From Rhodanobacter sp. PCA2 (GTDB lineage Bacteria > Pseudomonadota > Gammaproteobacteria > Xanthomonadales > Rhodanobacteraceae), in the NCBI RefSeq assembly GCF_013620825.1, contig NZ_NJIC01000017.1, positions 1 through 64,000 on the forward strand: DNA of 64,000 nucleotides. The letters are read 5' to 3'. This document shows, in pieces, positions 1-8,315 of this stretch; within the stretch, counting starts at the first letter, position 1; every line of letters begins with the position of its first letter. The notes below the pieces were generated by a model. That model was not told the origin of the DNA and made no database searches. It was given only the letters and a program-made list of their open reading frames with translations. A program made the position numbers and the translations under genes.

Positions 1-4
1 CGGG

Positions 5-60
5 GTTTTTCGACAGCACATCCTGTGCTGGCGAAAAACTGGCCGGCATCCCTGCCGGCC
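5..60 (-). repeat. Two adjacent palindromic hairpins with GGA loops
   Basis: Two perfect or near-perfect hairpins lie side by side. On the minus strand the one at 5-39 has an outer GTTTTTCG/CGAAAAAC stem, an inner CAGCAC/GTGCTG stem and loop AGGAT. The one at 41-60 has a GGCCGGC/GCCGGCC stem and loop AGGGAT. The outer plan of the first is shared, in opposite orientation, with the hairpin at 335-367. No gene is visible here. They look like members of a dispersed intergenic repeat family. Confidence 0.75.
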
Positions 61-126
61 ATCCTGCGGACTTTCCTCCACCCGCCCGCCGCGCCATAGG
101 GGCCCCGGGTAAAGCAGCGCGCTCCC

Positions 127-244
127 GGCGCGCAGAAGCAACAGCAAAGGCCAAAACAGAAGCCAGAGCAAAGCGAAGCGCCGCGAGCTCGCGGCGCTTC
201 GTTTTTGCTTCTGCTGTTGACGTTGCCGTTGCTTCTGGCGCGCA
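127..244. repeat. Nested inverted repeat with a 28-bp perfect palindrome
   Basis: The outer arms at about 127-142 and 229-244 (GCGCGC..AGAAGCAAC type) are complementary apart from one bulged base. The centre, 174-201, is a perfect 28-bp palindrome running from CGAAGCGCC to GGCGCTTCG around GAGCTC. The spacer between is rich in repeated AGAAGC/GCTTCT and CAGCA words. There is no coding signal. It is probably another piece of the repeat cluster filling 1-475. Function unknown. Confidence 0.6.
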
Positions 245-281
245 CGATGCGCGCCTGCTCTTCGGGGGCCCCTCGGCGACG

Positions 282-411
282 GTGAGGCGGGGACGACAAG
301 GCCGCATAGCGGGCGTTGCCATGGAGGGCAACGCCTTTTCGCGCGGGCAGGATGCCCGCTCGAAAAGCCCGGCCCCGCCTCACGGACTTGCCGGGCAGGA
401 CGCCCGGCAAG
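282..411 (+). repeat. Multibranched repeat element with three GGA-loop hairpins
   Basis: The outer arms GTGAGGCGGGG (282-292) and CCCCGCCTCAC (373-383) enclose two hairpins. The first, 312-335, has a 9-bp perfect stem and loop ATGGAG. The second, 335-367, has stem GCGGGC/GCCCGC inside CTTTTCG/CGAAAAG and loop AGGAT. A third hairpin, 387-411, follows outside, with a 10-bp perfect stem CTTGCCGGGC and loop AGGAC. An open frame crosses the element, but it has no ribosome site and its composition is dictated by the palindromes. It may be a structured RNA or a REP-like mobile repeat. Confidence 0.6.
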
Positions 412-439
412 CGTCGCCGCGGGGTGGCCTTCTCTTTGG

Positions 440-475
440 GTTACTTTTCTCTTGGCCACGCAAGAGAAAAGTAAC
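440..475. repeat. 15-bp perfect inverted repeat (GTTACTTTTCTCTTG arms)
   Basis: The arms at 440-454 and 461-475 are perfect complements around the loop GCCACG. Similar GTTACTTTTCT..AGAAAAGTAAC palindromes are, from general familiarity, frequent between genes in Xanthomonadales. It closes the 1-475 repeat cluster. The remaining 476-613, up to the kinase gene, holds only a short GCCCC/GGGGC hairpin near 568-584 and no recognisable promoter. Confidence 0.65.
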
Positions 476-613
476 TCGGGCCGCGTCAGCGGCACGAAAC
501 CGCTTTGAAATTTGCGAAGAACCAGCCGCTCGTGCGAACCGGCCGCATTCACGGCGCGTCGCCACCGCCCCGCAAGGGGGCGAGGGGAACCCCCCTCCGA
601 ACCGGCGCGCGTC

Positions 614-3600
614 ATGCTGAGCGCCGCCTGGATCGCCGCCGCCGCCCTCCTGTGGCTGGCCCTGCTGTTCGCCGTCGCGCTGTACGGCGAACGCCACGCG
701 CACGTTTTGCGCAACCGATGGGCGATCGTCTACGGCCTGTCGCTGGCGATCCACTGCACCTCGTGGACGTTCTACGGCACGGTGACGCAGGCCAGCCGTT
801 CGGGCTGGTGGCTGCCGCCGACGTTCGTGGGCGCGATCCTCGTCTACCTGTTTGCGGCGGGCTGGCTGCAGCGGCTGGTGCAGTTGGCGCGCGAGTACAA
901 CGCCAGTTCGCTGGCCGACCTGATCGCCGCGCGGCTGGGGCGGCACTCCGGGCTGGCGGCGCTGGTGACCGCGGTGATGCTGATCGGCATGGTGCCGTAC
1001 ATCGCACTGCAGCTGAAGGCGGTGGCGATGAGCTACGGCGTGCTCAGCCGCGGCCAGTACGCCGGCACGCCGGCGTGGCAGGACAGCGCGCTCTACGTGG
1101 GCCTGGTGATGGCCGTGTTCACGATGCTGTTCGGCACGCGCCGCGCGTCGGCCACCGAGCACAATCGCGGGCTGGTGCTGGCGGTGGCGTTCGAGTCGCT
1201 GTTCAAGCTGGGCGCGATGCTCGCGCTGGGCTCGCTGCTGTTCACCGCGGTGCCGGACGCGGTGGCGATAGGCACGCCGCCGCCGCAGGACCACGACGGT
1301 TTCCCGGCGCTGATCCTGCTGGGCGCGCTGGCGATGTTCACCATGCCGCACCAGTTCCATGCCGGCGTGGTGGAGTGCCGCGACGGCGGTCACGTGCGCA
1401 CGGCGCGCTGGCTGTTCCCGCTGTACCTGTTGCTGATCTCGCTGCCCATCCTGCCGCTGGCGCGGCTGGGCGACAGCTGGCTGCGCCCGGTGGGCGTGCC
1501 GTCGGACCTCTACGTGCTGGTGCTGCCGCTGGCGCGCGGCGAACACGGCCTTGCGCTGACGGCCTTCCTCGGCGGCCTCAGCGCGGCGACCAGCATGGTG
1601 GTGGTGGCCACGCTCACGCTCAGCCTGATGGTGAGCAACCATTTCGTGGCGCCGCTGCTGGTGCGTGCGGGCTGGGGGCAGGGCGAGCGCGGCGACCTGC
1701 GCGGCGCGGTGCTCACGCAGCGACGGCTGGCGATCCTCGCCATCGTGCTGCTGGCCTGGGCGTACAGCCGCGTGCTGGCGCGCAGCGATGCGCTGGCCGA
1801 TATCGGCGCGATCTCGTTCTCCGCGCTGGCCGGGCTGGCGCCGGCCGCGCTGGCCGCGGTGTACCGGCCGCAGATCGGCGCGCGCGCGGTGGGCGCGGGC
1901 CTGCTGGTGGGCACCCTGGTGTGGCTGTACGCGTTGATGCCGGCGCTGTTCGCGCCGCAGCCGGCGTGGGTGCACACCGGGCCGTTCGGCATCGAGTGGC
2001 TGGCGCCCAGCCACCTGCTCGGCTTGGACGACTGGAGCCGGCTGGCGCGCGCGGTGGTGCTGAGCCTGTTGGCGAACATGGCCGTGATGTCGATGGTGGC
2101 GCGTTCGCGCTACGCGCATCCCGCCCCTGCACGGGGCGGCGGCGTGGCGCTGGCGGAGTTGCGCACGCTGGCGCAGCGCTTTCTGCCCGCGGCGCGCGTG
2201 GACGAGTTGTTCCACGATGCGCCGGATCGCCTGCTGGCCGAACCCTCGCGCATCGCGGCGGTGGAACACGAACTGGCCGCGATGATCGGTGCGGCCTCCG
2301 CGCGCCTGTTGCTGGACGTGATGCGCCACCAGGGCAAGCAGGATCTCGACGCGGTGGCCGCGATCGTGGGCGAGGCCGCGCAGGATCTGCGCTTCAACCA
2401 GCGCGTGCTGGCCGCGGCCTTGACCAGCATGAGCCAGGGCATCTGCGTGGTGGACGCCGAGCTGTGCGTGGTGGCGTGGAACCGGCCCTACGAGGAACTG
2501 TTCGCCTATCCGCCCGGCCTGCTGGAAGTGGGGCGGCCGGTGGCCGAACTGATGCGGCACAACCTCGCCGCCGGCCTGGCCGGCGCCGGCGAGATCGACG
2601 CCGACGTGCGCCGCCGCCTGGCGCACATGCAGGCTGGCTCGCCGCATCATTCCGAGCGGCAGTTCCCGAACGGCGTGGCGGTGGAGATCCGCGGCAGTCC
2701 GATGCCGGGCGGCGGCTACGTGGCGACGTATACCGACGTCACCGCGTTCCGCAACGCCGAGCGCGCGCTGAAGCGCATCAACGAAACGCTGGAGCAGCGC
2801 GTGGCCGAACGCACCCGTGCGCTTGCGCTGGCCAGCGACGCCGCGCAGCGGGCGAACGAGGCGAAGACGCACTTCCTCGCCGCGGTCAGCCACGACCTGC
2901 TGCAGCCGCTGCATGCCGCGCAGCTGTTCGCCCATACCCTGCAGGTGCGCCTCGCGGGCGACGCCGCCGCGCCCACCGCGCGCCATCTCGACGGCGCGCT
3001 GGCCGCCACCGAAAACCTGCTTGCCGGCCTGCTCGACATCGCGAAGCTGGAAGGCGGCCGCTTCAACGTGCGTCCGCGCGATTTCGCGCTGGCCGAGGTG
3101 CTCGATCCGCTGGCCGCCGAATTCCGCGCACTGGCCGAGGAGCGCGGCATCCGCCTGCGCGTGGTCGGCAGCCGCGGCTGGGCGCATTCCGATCCGCAAC
3201 TGCTGCGTCGCGTGCTGCAGAACTTTCTCGCCAACGCCGTGCGTTACACCGAGCACGGCCGCGTGCTGCTGGGTTGCCGGCGCAGCGGCAACCAATGGCG
3301 CATCGAGGTGTGGGACAGCGGCCCGGGCATCGCCGAACAGGAGCAGGAACTGATCTTCGAGCAGTTCCGCCGCGGCAGCGCCGCCAGCGGGCAAGGCCTG
3401 GGCCTGGGACTGGCGATCGCCGACCGCATGGCCGGCCTGCTCGGGCATCGCCTGTCGCTGCGTTCCTGGCCGGAACGGGGCAGTGTGTTCGCGGTGGAAC
3501 TGCCGCGCGCCGTCGCCGGTCGGATTGCGCGCGAACCCGCCGTCGCGCCCGTGCGCCACCTGCCGCAAGGGCGCGCGCTGGTGCTGGATAACGAGCCGGC

Positions 3601-3934
3601 CGCGCTGACCGCGATGAACGTGTTGCTCGAGAGCTGGCAATGGCAGGTGCATGCGGCGCGTACGCCGGCGCAGGCGGCGCAGGCGCCATGGACTCCCGAC
3701 CTGCTGGTACTCGACTACCACCTCGACGGCGGCCTCACCGGGCTCGACGCGCTGGTCGGCCTGCGCGCGCGTTTCGGTGCGCTGCCTGCGGTGGTGCTGA
3801 CGGCCGACCGCGACGCGGCCCTGCGTCAGCGCCTGATCGAGGCGGGCGTGAGCGTGCTGTACAAGCCGCTCAAGCCGCTGGCCCTGCGGCAGCTGATCCA
3901 GCACCACATGGCGGCGGTGCGCGAAACGGATTGA
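614..3934 (+). CDS. CrbS/MxtR-like hybrid sensor kinase fused to a solute-symporter domain
   Basis: A 1106-residue protein. Residues about 1-480 form a sodium:solute-symporter-like domain of many membrane helices, with early TSWTFYGTV. Then come a linker of the STAC type, a PAS domain (about 600-710), a coiled coil, HisKA with SHDLLQPL and phosphate-accepting His760, and HATPase with N-box NFLANAVRY and G-box GQGLGLGLA. A C-terminal receiver carries Asp1034 in VLDYHLDGG. This order is that of CrbS (Vibrio) and MxtR (Pseudomonas), which sense acetate-type carbon and act through a LuxR-type regulator on acetyl-CoA synthetase. The matching regulator is the convergent neighbour, 3 bases away. Start 614 is the first ATG giving a membrane N-terminus; its ribosome site is poor. 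Confidence 0.88.
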   Translation: MLSAAWIAAAALLWLALLFAVALYGERHAHVLRNRWAIVYGLSLAIHCTSWTFYGTVTQASRSGWWLPPTFVGAILVYLFAAGWLQRLVQLAREYNASSLADLIAARLGRHSGLAALVTAVMLIGMVPYIALQLKAVAMSYGVLSRGQYAGTPAWQDSALYVGLVMAVFTMLFGTRRASATEHNRGLVLAVAFESLFKLGAMLALGSLLFTAVPDAVAIGTPPPQDHDGFPALILLGALAMFTMPHQFHAGVVECRDGGHVRTARWLFPLYLLLISLPILPLARLGDSWLRPVGVPSDLYVLVLPLARGEHGLALTAFLGGLSAATSMVVVATLTLSLMVSNHFVAPLLVRAGWGQGERGDLRGAVLTQRRLAILAIVLLAWAYSRVLARSDALADIGAISFSALAGLAPAALAAVYRPQIGARAVGAGLLVGTLVWLYALMPALFAPQPAWVHTGPFGIEWLAPSHLLGLDDWSRLARAVVLSLLANMAVMSMVARSRYAHPAPARGGGVALAELRTLAQRFLPAARVDELFHDAPDRLLAEPSRIAAVEHELAAMIGAASARLLLDVMRHQGKQDLDAVAAIVGEAAQDLRFNQRVLAAALTSMSQGICVVDAELCVVAWNRPYEELFAYPPGLLEVGRPVAELMRHNLAAGLAGAGEIDADVRRRLAHMQAGSPHHSERQFPNGVAVEIRGSPMPGGGYVATYTDVTAFRNAERALKRINETLEQRVAERTRALALASDAAQRANEAKTHFLAAVSHDLLQPLHAAQLFAHTLQVRLAGDAAAPTARHLDGALAATENLLAGLLDIAKLEGGRFNVRPRDFALAEVLDPLAAEFRALAEERGIRLRVVGSRGWAHSDPQLLRRVLQNFLANAVRYTEHGRVLLGCRRSGNQWRIEVWDSGPGIAEQEQELIFEQFRRGSAASGQGLGLGLAIADRMAGLLGHRLSLRSWPERGSVFAVELPRAVAGRIAREPAVAPVRHLPQGRALVLDNEPAALTAMNVLLESWQWQVHAARTPAQAAQAPWTPDLLVLDYHLDGGLTGLDALVGLRARFGALPAVVLTADRDAALRQRLIEAGVSVLYKPLKPLALRQLIQHHMAAVRETD

Positions 3935-3937
3935 GCG

Positions 3938-4597
3938 TCAGTCGGCCCGCGCGGGGTCGACCAGGTCCAGCGAGCGCAGCAGCACGCTGGCCTGGGTGCG
4001 GTTGCGCACGCCGAGCTTCTCGAAGATCGCGGTGACGTGCGCCTTCACGGTGCGCTCCTGGATCGACAGCCGGTCGGCGACCTGCTTGTTGAGCAGGCCT
4101 TCGGCGAGCAGGCCGAGCACGCGGTATTGCTGCCCGGTGAGTCGCGCCAGGCGCGCGGCGAGGTCGCTGTCGTCCGGGTCGGAGGGCAGGGCGGCCACGC
4201 TCTCGCCGAGGTGCGGCGGCACCCATTCGCCGCAGTCCAGCACGGTGCGAATCGCGGCGGCGATCTCGTCGGGGCTGGCGCTCTTGGAGATGAAGCCGGC
4301 CGCGCCGTGGTCCAGCACGCGCCGCACCACGCGCGGTTCGTCGTGCGCGGACACCACCATCACCGCCACGGCGGGGAATTGCCCGCGCAGCGCGGCGAGC
4401 CCCGACAGCCCCCGGCTGCCGGGCATGTGCAGGTCGAGCAGGACCAGGTCGGTGTCCGGTTCGCCGCTCAGCGCGTCCAGCGTGGTGGGCAGGTCGCAGG
4501 CCTCGCTGATGCTGCCGTCGTCCAGCGCCGCCAGCGCCGCCTGGTGCAGCGCGGCGCGGAACAGCGGGTGGTCGTCGGCGATCAGCAGGCGCGGCAT
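3938..4597 (-). CDS. LuxR/NarL-family response regulator (CrbR/ErdR-like)
   Basis: 219 residues. The receiver domain starts LLIADDHPLF, and the phosphorylated Asp sits in LVLLDLHMPG (about residue 56). The C-terminal helix-turn-helix is GLLNKQVADRLSIQERTVKAHV followed by IFEKLGV, typical of the NarL/FixJ class. It ends 3 bases from the end of the hybrid kinase gene, in the opposite direction. In Pseudomonas and Vibrio the equivalent pair switches on acs for acetate use. Here the likely targets are acyl-CoA synthetase genes such as prpE, which is an inference. The receiver on the kinase suggests a branched or phosphate-sink relay. Confidence 0.88.
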   Translation of the reverse strand: MPRLLIADDHPLFRAALHQAALAALDDGSISEACDLPTTLDALSGEPDTDLVLLDLHMPGSRGLSGLAALRGQFPAVAVMVVSAHDEPRVVRRVLDHGAAGFISKSASPDEIAAAIRTVLDCGEWVPPHLGESVAALPSDPDDSDLAARLARLTGQQYRVLGLLAEGLLNKQVADRLSIQERTVKAHVTAIFEKLGVRNRTQASVLLRSLDLVDPARAD

Positions 4598-4716
4598 GGA
4601 TCGGTCTTCCGGGGCTATCGGGCTAGCCTACACGGGGCAGGGTAGCGGCGCAGCGCACCGGTGACATGGGACTTTCGTACCATGGTCCGCCTCCGGCGAC
4701 GCGCTATCGTGCGGGC

Positions 4717-6558
4717 ATGTTGCCCGCCTTCCGCCTGTCCCTTGTTGCGGCCGCCGCCTGTGCGCTGGCGGCATGCGCCGTGTCGCCGCCGTCCGGGAAA
4801 AACGCCATGACGCCTTCCTTTGTGGTCAGTCCGGTGCTGGCAACCGTGCACCGGGGCAGCGACGACCTGCTCAGCGCCGGGCTGGGCCTGGCCGGTTTGC
4901 GCGGCGCGCCGTCGGCGTATGCCGATCCGCTGCATCCCACGTCTGCCGAGTTGCGTCGTCGCGCGATCCAGGCCAGTTGGAAGGGCATCGCCGACCTGGG
5001 TCCGCTGGGCGGCTACGGCAGCGTCTACGGCGCGGTGCCGGACGTGCCGGGCCGCGAGTACACGGCATTCGCGCGCCTCCCCGGCGCGCACTCGCCGCAT
5101 CGCGTGCTGCTGCAGGTGCCGGACCACTTCGACCGCACGGCGCGCTGCCTGGTGGTGACGGCATCGTCCGGCTCGCGCGGCATCTACGGCGCCATCGCGC
5201 TGGCCGGCGCCTGGGGCCTGCCGAAGGGCTGTGCGGTGGCCTATACCGACAAGGGCACCGGCTCGGGGTATTTCGACACCGCGGACAACTCCGGCGTGGC
5301 GCTGGACGGCACGCGCGCCAAGGCCGGACAGGCCGAGCTGGAATTCGCGCCCGCGAATGCGCCGGCCGATGCCGGCATCGCGGTGAAGCACGCGCACTCG
5401 GGCGACAACCCGGAAGCCGACTGGGGCCGCCACGTATTGCAGGCCGCGCGCTTCGGCCTGGCGATGCTGGATCGCGCCTACCCCGATGCGGCGCCGTTCA
5501 CGCCGAAGAACACGCGGATCATCGCCACCGGCCTGTCCAACGGCGGCGGCGCGGTGCTGCAGGCGGCCGGCCTGGACGACACGGGGCTGCTGTCCGGCGT
5601 GGTGGCGCTGGAACCGAACGTGCACATGCCCGGGCACGGCCGCGCCCTGTACGACTACGCGACCGAGGCCGCGCTGCTGATGCCCTGCGCCCTGGCCGAT
5701 CCGCGTTTCGCCGATACCCCGCTTGCGCGCGTGCATGGGGCTGTGCCGCCGGCTTTCCTCGCGCGCTGCGCCAGCCTGCATGCGGATGGCGTGCTCGCTG
5801 CGGACACGCCGAAGGGCCAGGCCACCGAGGCCCTGCAGAAACTGCATGCCGGCGGCTGGCGCGACGAGGCCATCGCCACCGGCGCCAGCACCACGGCCTT
5901 CGACGTGTGGCGCGCGGTGGCGGCCGGCTATGCCTCGGCCTACCTGCGCCGCGGCGTGGGGCAGATGCCCTGCGGCTACAGCTATCGCGCCACGGATGCC
6001 TCCGGCGCGCCGGGCGCGGCGGACCCGGCCGTGCGGGCGTCGTGGTGGGCGGATGCCGCCGGCATTCCGCCGGGTGCGGGCGTGGGCTTGTTCGGCGGCA
6101 CCGACCATTCGGCCGATCCCAGCCTGCCCGGCCTGCGCTGCCTGCGCGCCTTGTGGACGGGCACGGACGCCGACGCCAAGACGCTGCATGCGTCGGTGGC
6201 CGAGCTGGCGGCGCACCTGCCGCGCGCCGGGTTGCCGATATGGGTGGTGCACGGCGCCGCCGACGGCCTGCTGCCGACCGCCTTCACTTCCGAACCCTAC
6301 GTGGCTTGGCTGCGTGCCGAAGGCCGCCATCCGCTGTACTGGAAGGTGCCGACCGCGCAGCACTTCGACGCCTTCCTCGCGCTGCCCGCGTTCGGCAACC
6401 GCCACGTGCCGCTGCTGCCCTACGGCTACGCCGCGCTGGACCGGCTGTGGGCGCACCTGCATGCCGGCCAGCCCTGGCCCGAGGACGTGCCCACGCCGGC
6501 GGCGCAGGTCCGCGGGGCCGCCACGCTCACCCGCGGGCAGCTCGACCTGCCGCCCTGA
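4717..6558 (+). CDS. Exported D-(-)-3-hydroxybutyrate oligomer hydrolase
   Basis: 613 residues matching the 3HB-oligomer hydrolase family, which cuts short poly-3-hydroxybutyrate oligomers to monomers. The start at 4717 gives a lipoprotein signal, MLPAFRLSL then ALAAC, with Cys20 as the lipidation site; a longer frame from 4666 would spoil this signal. The nucleophile is probably Ser274 in the lipase-type box GLSNGG. The C-terminal part carries [13 protein letters not shown] and QHFDAF, plausible Asp and His regions. It is somewhat shorter than characterised enzymes of about 700 residues. It is divergent from the CrbR-like regulator, which fits a role in using short acids. Confidence 0.82.
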   Translation: MLPAFRLSLVAAAACALAACAVSPPSGKNAMTPSFVVSPVLATVHRGSDDLLSAGLGLAGLRGAPSAYADPLHPTSAELRRRAIQASWKGIADLGPLGGYGSVYGAVPDVPGREYTAFARLPGAHSPHRVLLQVPDHFDRTARCLVVTASSGSRGIYGAIALAGAWGLPKGCAVAYTDKGTGSGYFDTADNSGVALDGTRAKAGQAELEFAPANAPADAGIAVKHAHSGDNPEADWGRHVLQAARFGLAMLDRAYPDAAPFTPKNTRIIATGLSNGGGAVLQAAGLDDTGLLSGVVALEPNVHMPGHGRALYDYATEAALLMPCALADPRFADTPLARVHGAVPPAFLARCASLHADGVLAADTPKGQATEALQKLHAGGWRDEAIATGASTTAFDVWRAVAAGYASAYLRRGVGQMPCGYSYRATDASGAPGAADPAVRASWWADAAGIPPGAGVGLFGGTDHSADPSLPGLRCLRALWTGTDADAKTLHASVAELAAHLPRAGLPIWVVHGAADGLLPTAFTSEPYVAWLRAEGRHPLYWKVPTAQHFDAFLALPAFGNRHVPLLPYGYAALDRLWAHLHAGQPWPEDVPTPAAQVRGAATLTRGQLDLPP

Positions 6559-6662
6559 CCCCGGATGGCCTCCGGCGTTTTGCCCATCTGCCGCAGGCGT
6601 TATCCTTGAGGGCCGTGCGCGCCTGCCGCCAGGCGTCGCCCCGTCAACCCCAAGGATTTCCG

Positions 6663-7172
6663 ATGGCCATCCAAGTCACCCTCCAAACCAATCGCGGCCC
6701 GATCCGCCTGCGCCTGCACGACGACAAGGCGCCGCTGACCGTGGCGAATTTCGTGAACCTGGCGAAGCGCGGCTACTACGACGGCCTGTCGTTCCATCGC
6801 GTGATCGCCGACTTCATGGTCCAGGGCGGTTGCCCGGAAGGCAGCGGCCGCGGCGGCCCGGGCTACCGCTTCGAGGACGAGTTCCACCCCTCGCTGCGTC
6901 ACGACAAGCCGGGCGTGCTGTCGATGGCGAACGCCGGCCCGCGCACCAACGGCAGCCAGTTCTTCATCACCCATGGCGCCACGCCTTGGCTGGACGGCAA
7001 GCACAGCGTGTTCGGCGAAGTGGTGGATGCGGATGATCAGCAGGTGGTCGACGCGATCCGCCAGGGCGACGTGATCGAGAAGGTCATTGTCGAAGGCGAC
7101 GCGGACGCGCTGCTGGCCGCCAAGGCCGACCGCGTGAAGGAATGGAACGGCGTGCTCGACCAGCGCGGCTGA
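6663..7172 (+). CDS. ppiB: Cyclophilin-type peptidyl-prolyl isomerase
   Basis: 169 residues, cytoplasmic (no signal peptide), close to PpiB length (164 in E. coli). It catalyses cis-trans isomerisation of proline peptide bonds during folding. The cyclophilin core is plain: [16 protein letters not shown] with the catalytic Arg, NGSQFFIT, and HSVFGEVV. The ATG is preceded by AAGGATTTCCG, a good ribosome site. A strong intrinsic terminator follows at 7195, so it is probably monocistronic. Confidence 0.95.
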   Translation: MAIQVTLQTNRGPIRLRLHDDKAPLTVANFVNLAKRGYYDGLSFHRVIADFMVQGGCPEGSGRGGPGYRFEDEFHPSLRHDKPGVLSMANAGPRTNGSQFFITHGATPWLDGKHSVFGEVVDADDQQVVDAIRQGDVIEKVIVEGDADALLAAKADRVKEWNGVLDQRG

Positions 7173-7194
7173 TCCCCGTTCCGCCCGACACCAG

Positions 7195-7224
7195 GCCACC
7201 GCCCGCGGGCGGTGGCTTTTTTAT
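7195..7224 (+). terminator. Rho-independent terminator after ppiB
   Basis: Stem GCCACCGCCC/GGGCGGTGGC with a tight GC loop, followed by TTTTTTAT. It stands 23 bases after the isomerase stop codon. Confidence 0.93.
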
Positions 7225-7317
7225 GGGCGCGTAACCACCGGTGCCGCGGCTGATCCTAGAATCGGGCGGCTGCGCGGTGGCGCTGCGCGGCTTCCATCAC
7301 CCCCAAGGAGAGCAGCG

Positions 7318-7728
7318 ATGTCATTACTAGGTAGTTTGCTGGGCGGCGGCGGCCAGGCCGGCGGTTCGGATCTGATGTCGGTGGCCGGTCAGCTGCTTCA
7401 GCAGGCGGGCGGCGTGCAGGGTCTGGCCAACATGCTGCACCAGGGCGGCCTCGGCGAAGCGGTGCAGTCGTGGGTCGGCACCGGCGCGAACCAGGCCGTG
7501 TCCGGCGACCAGCTGAACCAGGCGCTGCAGGGCGGCGGCCTGGGCTCGGCGCTGCAGGAAGCGGCCGGCAAGCTGGGCATGGACCAGGGACAGCTGTCGG
7601 GTGCGCTGGCGCAGGTGCTGCCGCACGTGGTCGACCACCTCACCCCGGACGGGCAGGTGCCGGCGCAGGGCGGCGGCTTCGACCTCGGCGCGCTGGCCGG
7701 GCTGGCCGGCAAGCTGCTGGGCAAGTAA
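7318..7728 (+). CDS. YidB-like DUF937 protein
   Basis: 136 residues rich in Gly, Gln and Leu: MSLLGSLLGGGGQAGG, repeated QAGG/LQGGGLG patches and a C-terminal LPHVVDHLTPDGQVP followed by LAGLAGKLLGK. This matches the YidB/DUF937 family, small proteins of unclear function sometimes linked to envelope stress. The start has the ribosome site AAGGAG six bases upstream. A TAGAAT -10-like box lies at 7257-7262. Part of the early codon use (ATGTCATTACTAGG) is less GC-rich than the rest. No partner gene is evident. Confidence 0.8.
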   Translation: MSLLGSLLGGGGQAGGSDLMSVAGQLLQQAGGVQGLANMLHQGGLGEAVQSWVGTGANQAVSGDQLNQALQGGGLGSALQEAAGKLGMDQGQLSGALAQVLPHVVDHLTPDGQVPAQGGGFDLGALAGLAGKLLGK

Positions 7729-7764
7729 GCAAGGGACCAGGGAGCGGAAAGGGGGCGACCGTGA

Positions 7765-7793
7765 CGCTGGTGGAGCGCAAGGCTCCACCAGCG
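7765..7793. terminator. Hairpin between convergent genes
   Basis: A 12-bp perfect stem (CGCTGGTGGAGC) with loop GCAAG lies between the YidB-like gene and the GlsB-like gene, which converge here. There is no T-run on either side, so it would be a weak bidirectional terminator at best. Confidence 0.45.
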
Positions 7794-7804
7794 AAGGCGC
7801 GGCC

Positions 7805-8062
7805 TCAGGAAGAGGACGATGGCTTGAAGAGTACGTGGTAGATCGCAAGCAGGATCACTGCGCCGCCGATCGAGGCGAGGAAGTGCACGAGGCCGGTCGG
7901 CCCCCAGAGGTGCAGCATTTCGCCCACGTAGGTGGCGATGACCGAGCCGAGGATGCCGATGATGACCGTGATGATGAAGCCCATCGAATCCTGACCGCCG
8001 CGGATGAACTTGGCGATCACGCCAACGATCAATCCGATGATGATGACCCAGAGCCAATGCAT
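7805..8062 (-). CDS. GlsB/YeaQ-type small membrane protein
   Basis: 85 residues with three hydrophobic helices: MHWLWVIIIGLIVGVIAKFI, then GFIITVIIGILGSVIATYVGE, then LASIGGAVILLAIYHVLF. The motif IAKFIRGG followed by GFIITVIIGILGS identifies the transglycosylase-associated/GlsB family, inner-membrane stress proteins of unknown mechanism. I chose the internal ATG at 8062 because the longer frame (to 8515) only adds antisense sequence of the aminotransferase gene. It is divergent from that gene across a 253-base intergenic stretch. Confidence 0.88.
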   Translation of the reverse strand: MHWLWVIIIGLIVGVIAKFIRGGQDSMGFIITVIIGILGSVIATYVGEMLHLWGPTGLVHFLASIGGAVILLAIYHVLFKPSSSS

Positions 8063-8260
8063 ATCCGTGTGTCCTCGCGCTTGAAGTGGAAGGAATCCCC
8101 CTGGATGCGTTGGGGCCGGCCATCCTGCCGCCCCGCCGCCCGCATCGTCGCCGGTGCCGACGGCAGCGGCATCATGCCACCCCGAAGCCCTGCTCCGCAT
8201 CCGCATTTGCGCGGGCATTCGCGCAAGATTCTGCGGGCAAAAGTTTGCCGCACTGCCGCA

Positions 8261-8269
8261 TGCTAAAAT
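8261..8269 (+). promoter_or_regulatory. Extended -10 promoter for the aminotransferase
   Basis: TGCTAAAAT, an extended -10 box, lies 46 bases before the aminotransferase start. The TTGCCG at 8245-8250 is too close (13 bases) to be an ideal -35, so recognition probably relies on the TGn extension. Confidence 0.55.
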
Positions 8270-8315
8270 CGCCGGGTTTGCCGCTGCCGGTCCCTCCCAC
8301 GTACCCGAGGAAGTC

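Noticed and set aside
282-620. 112-codon open frame in the left-edge repeat cluster
   Set aside because: It runs through palindromic repeats, which dictate its composition, and has no ribosome site or recognisable domain.
380-3907. Long open frame antisense to the hybrid kinase, and similar long antisense frames over most genes (for example 25627-31059, 30689-34921)
   Set aside because: They are shadows caused by high GC at third codon positions. Their translations are His/Arg/Gln-rich and low in complexity, show no family motifs and have no ribosome sites.
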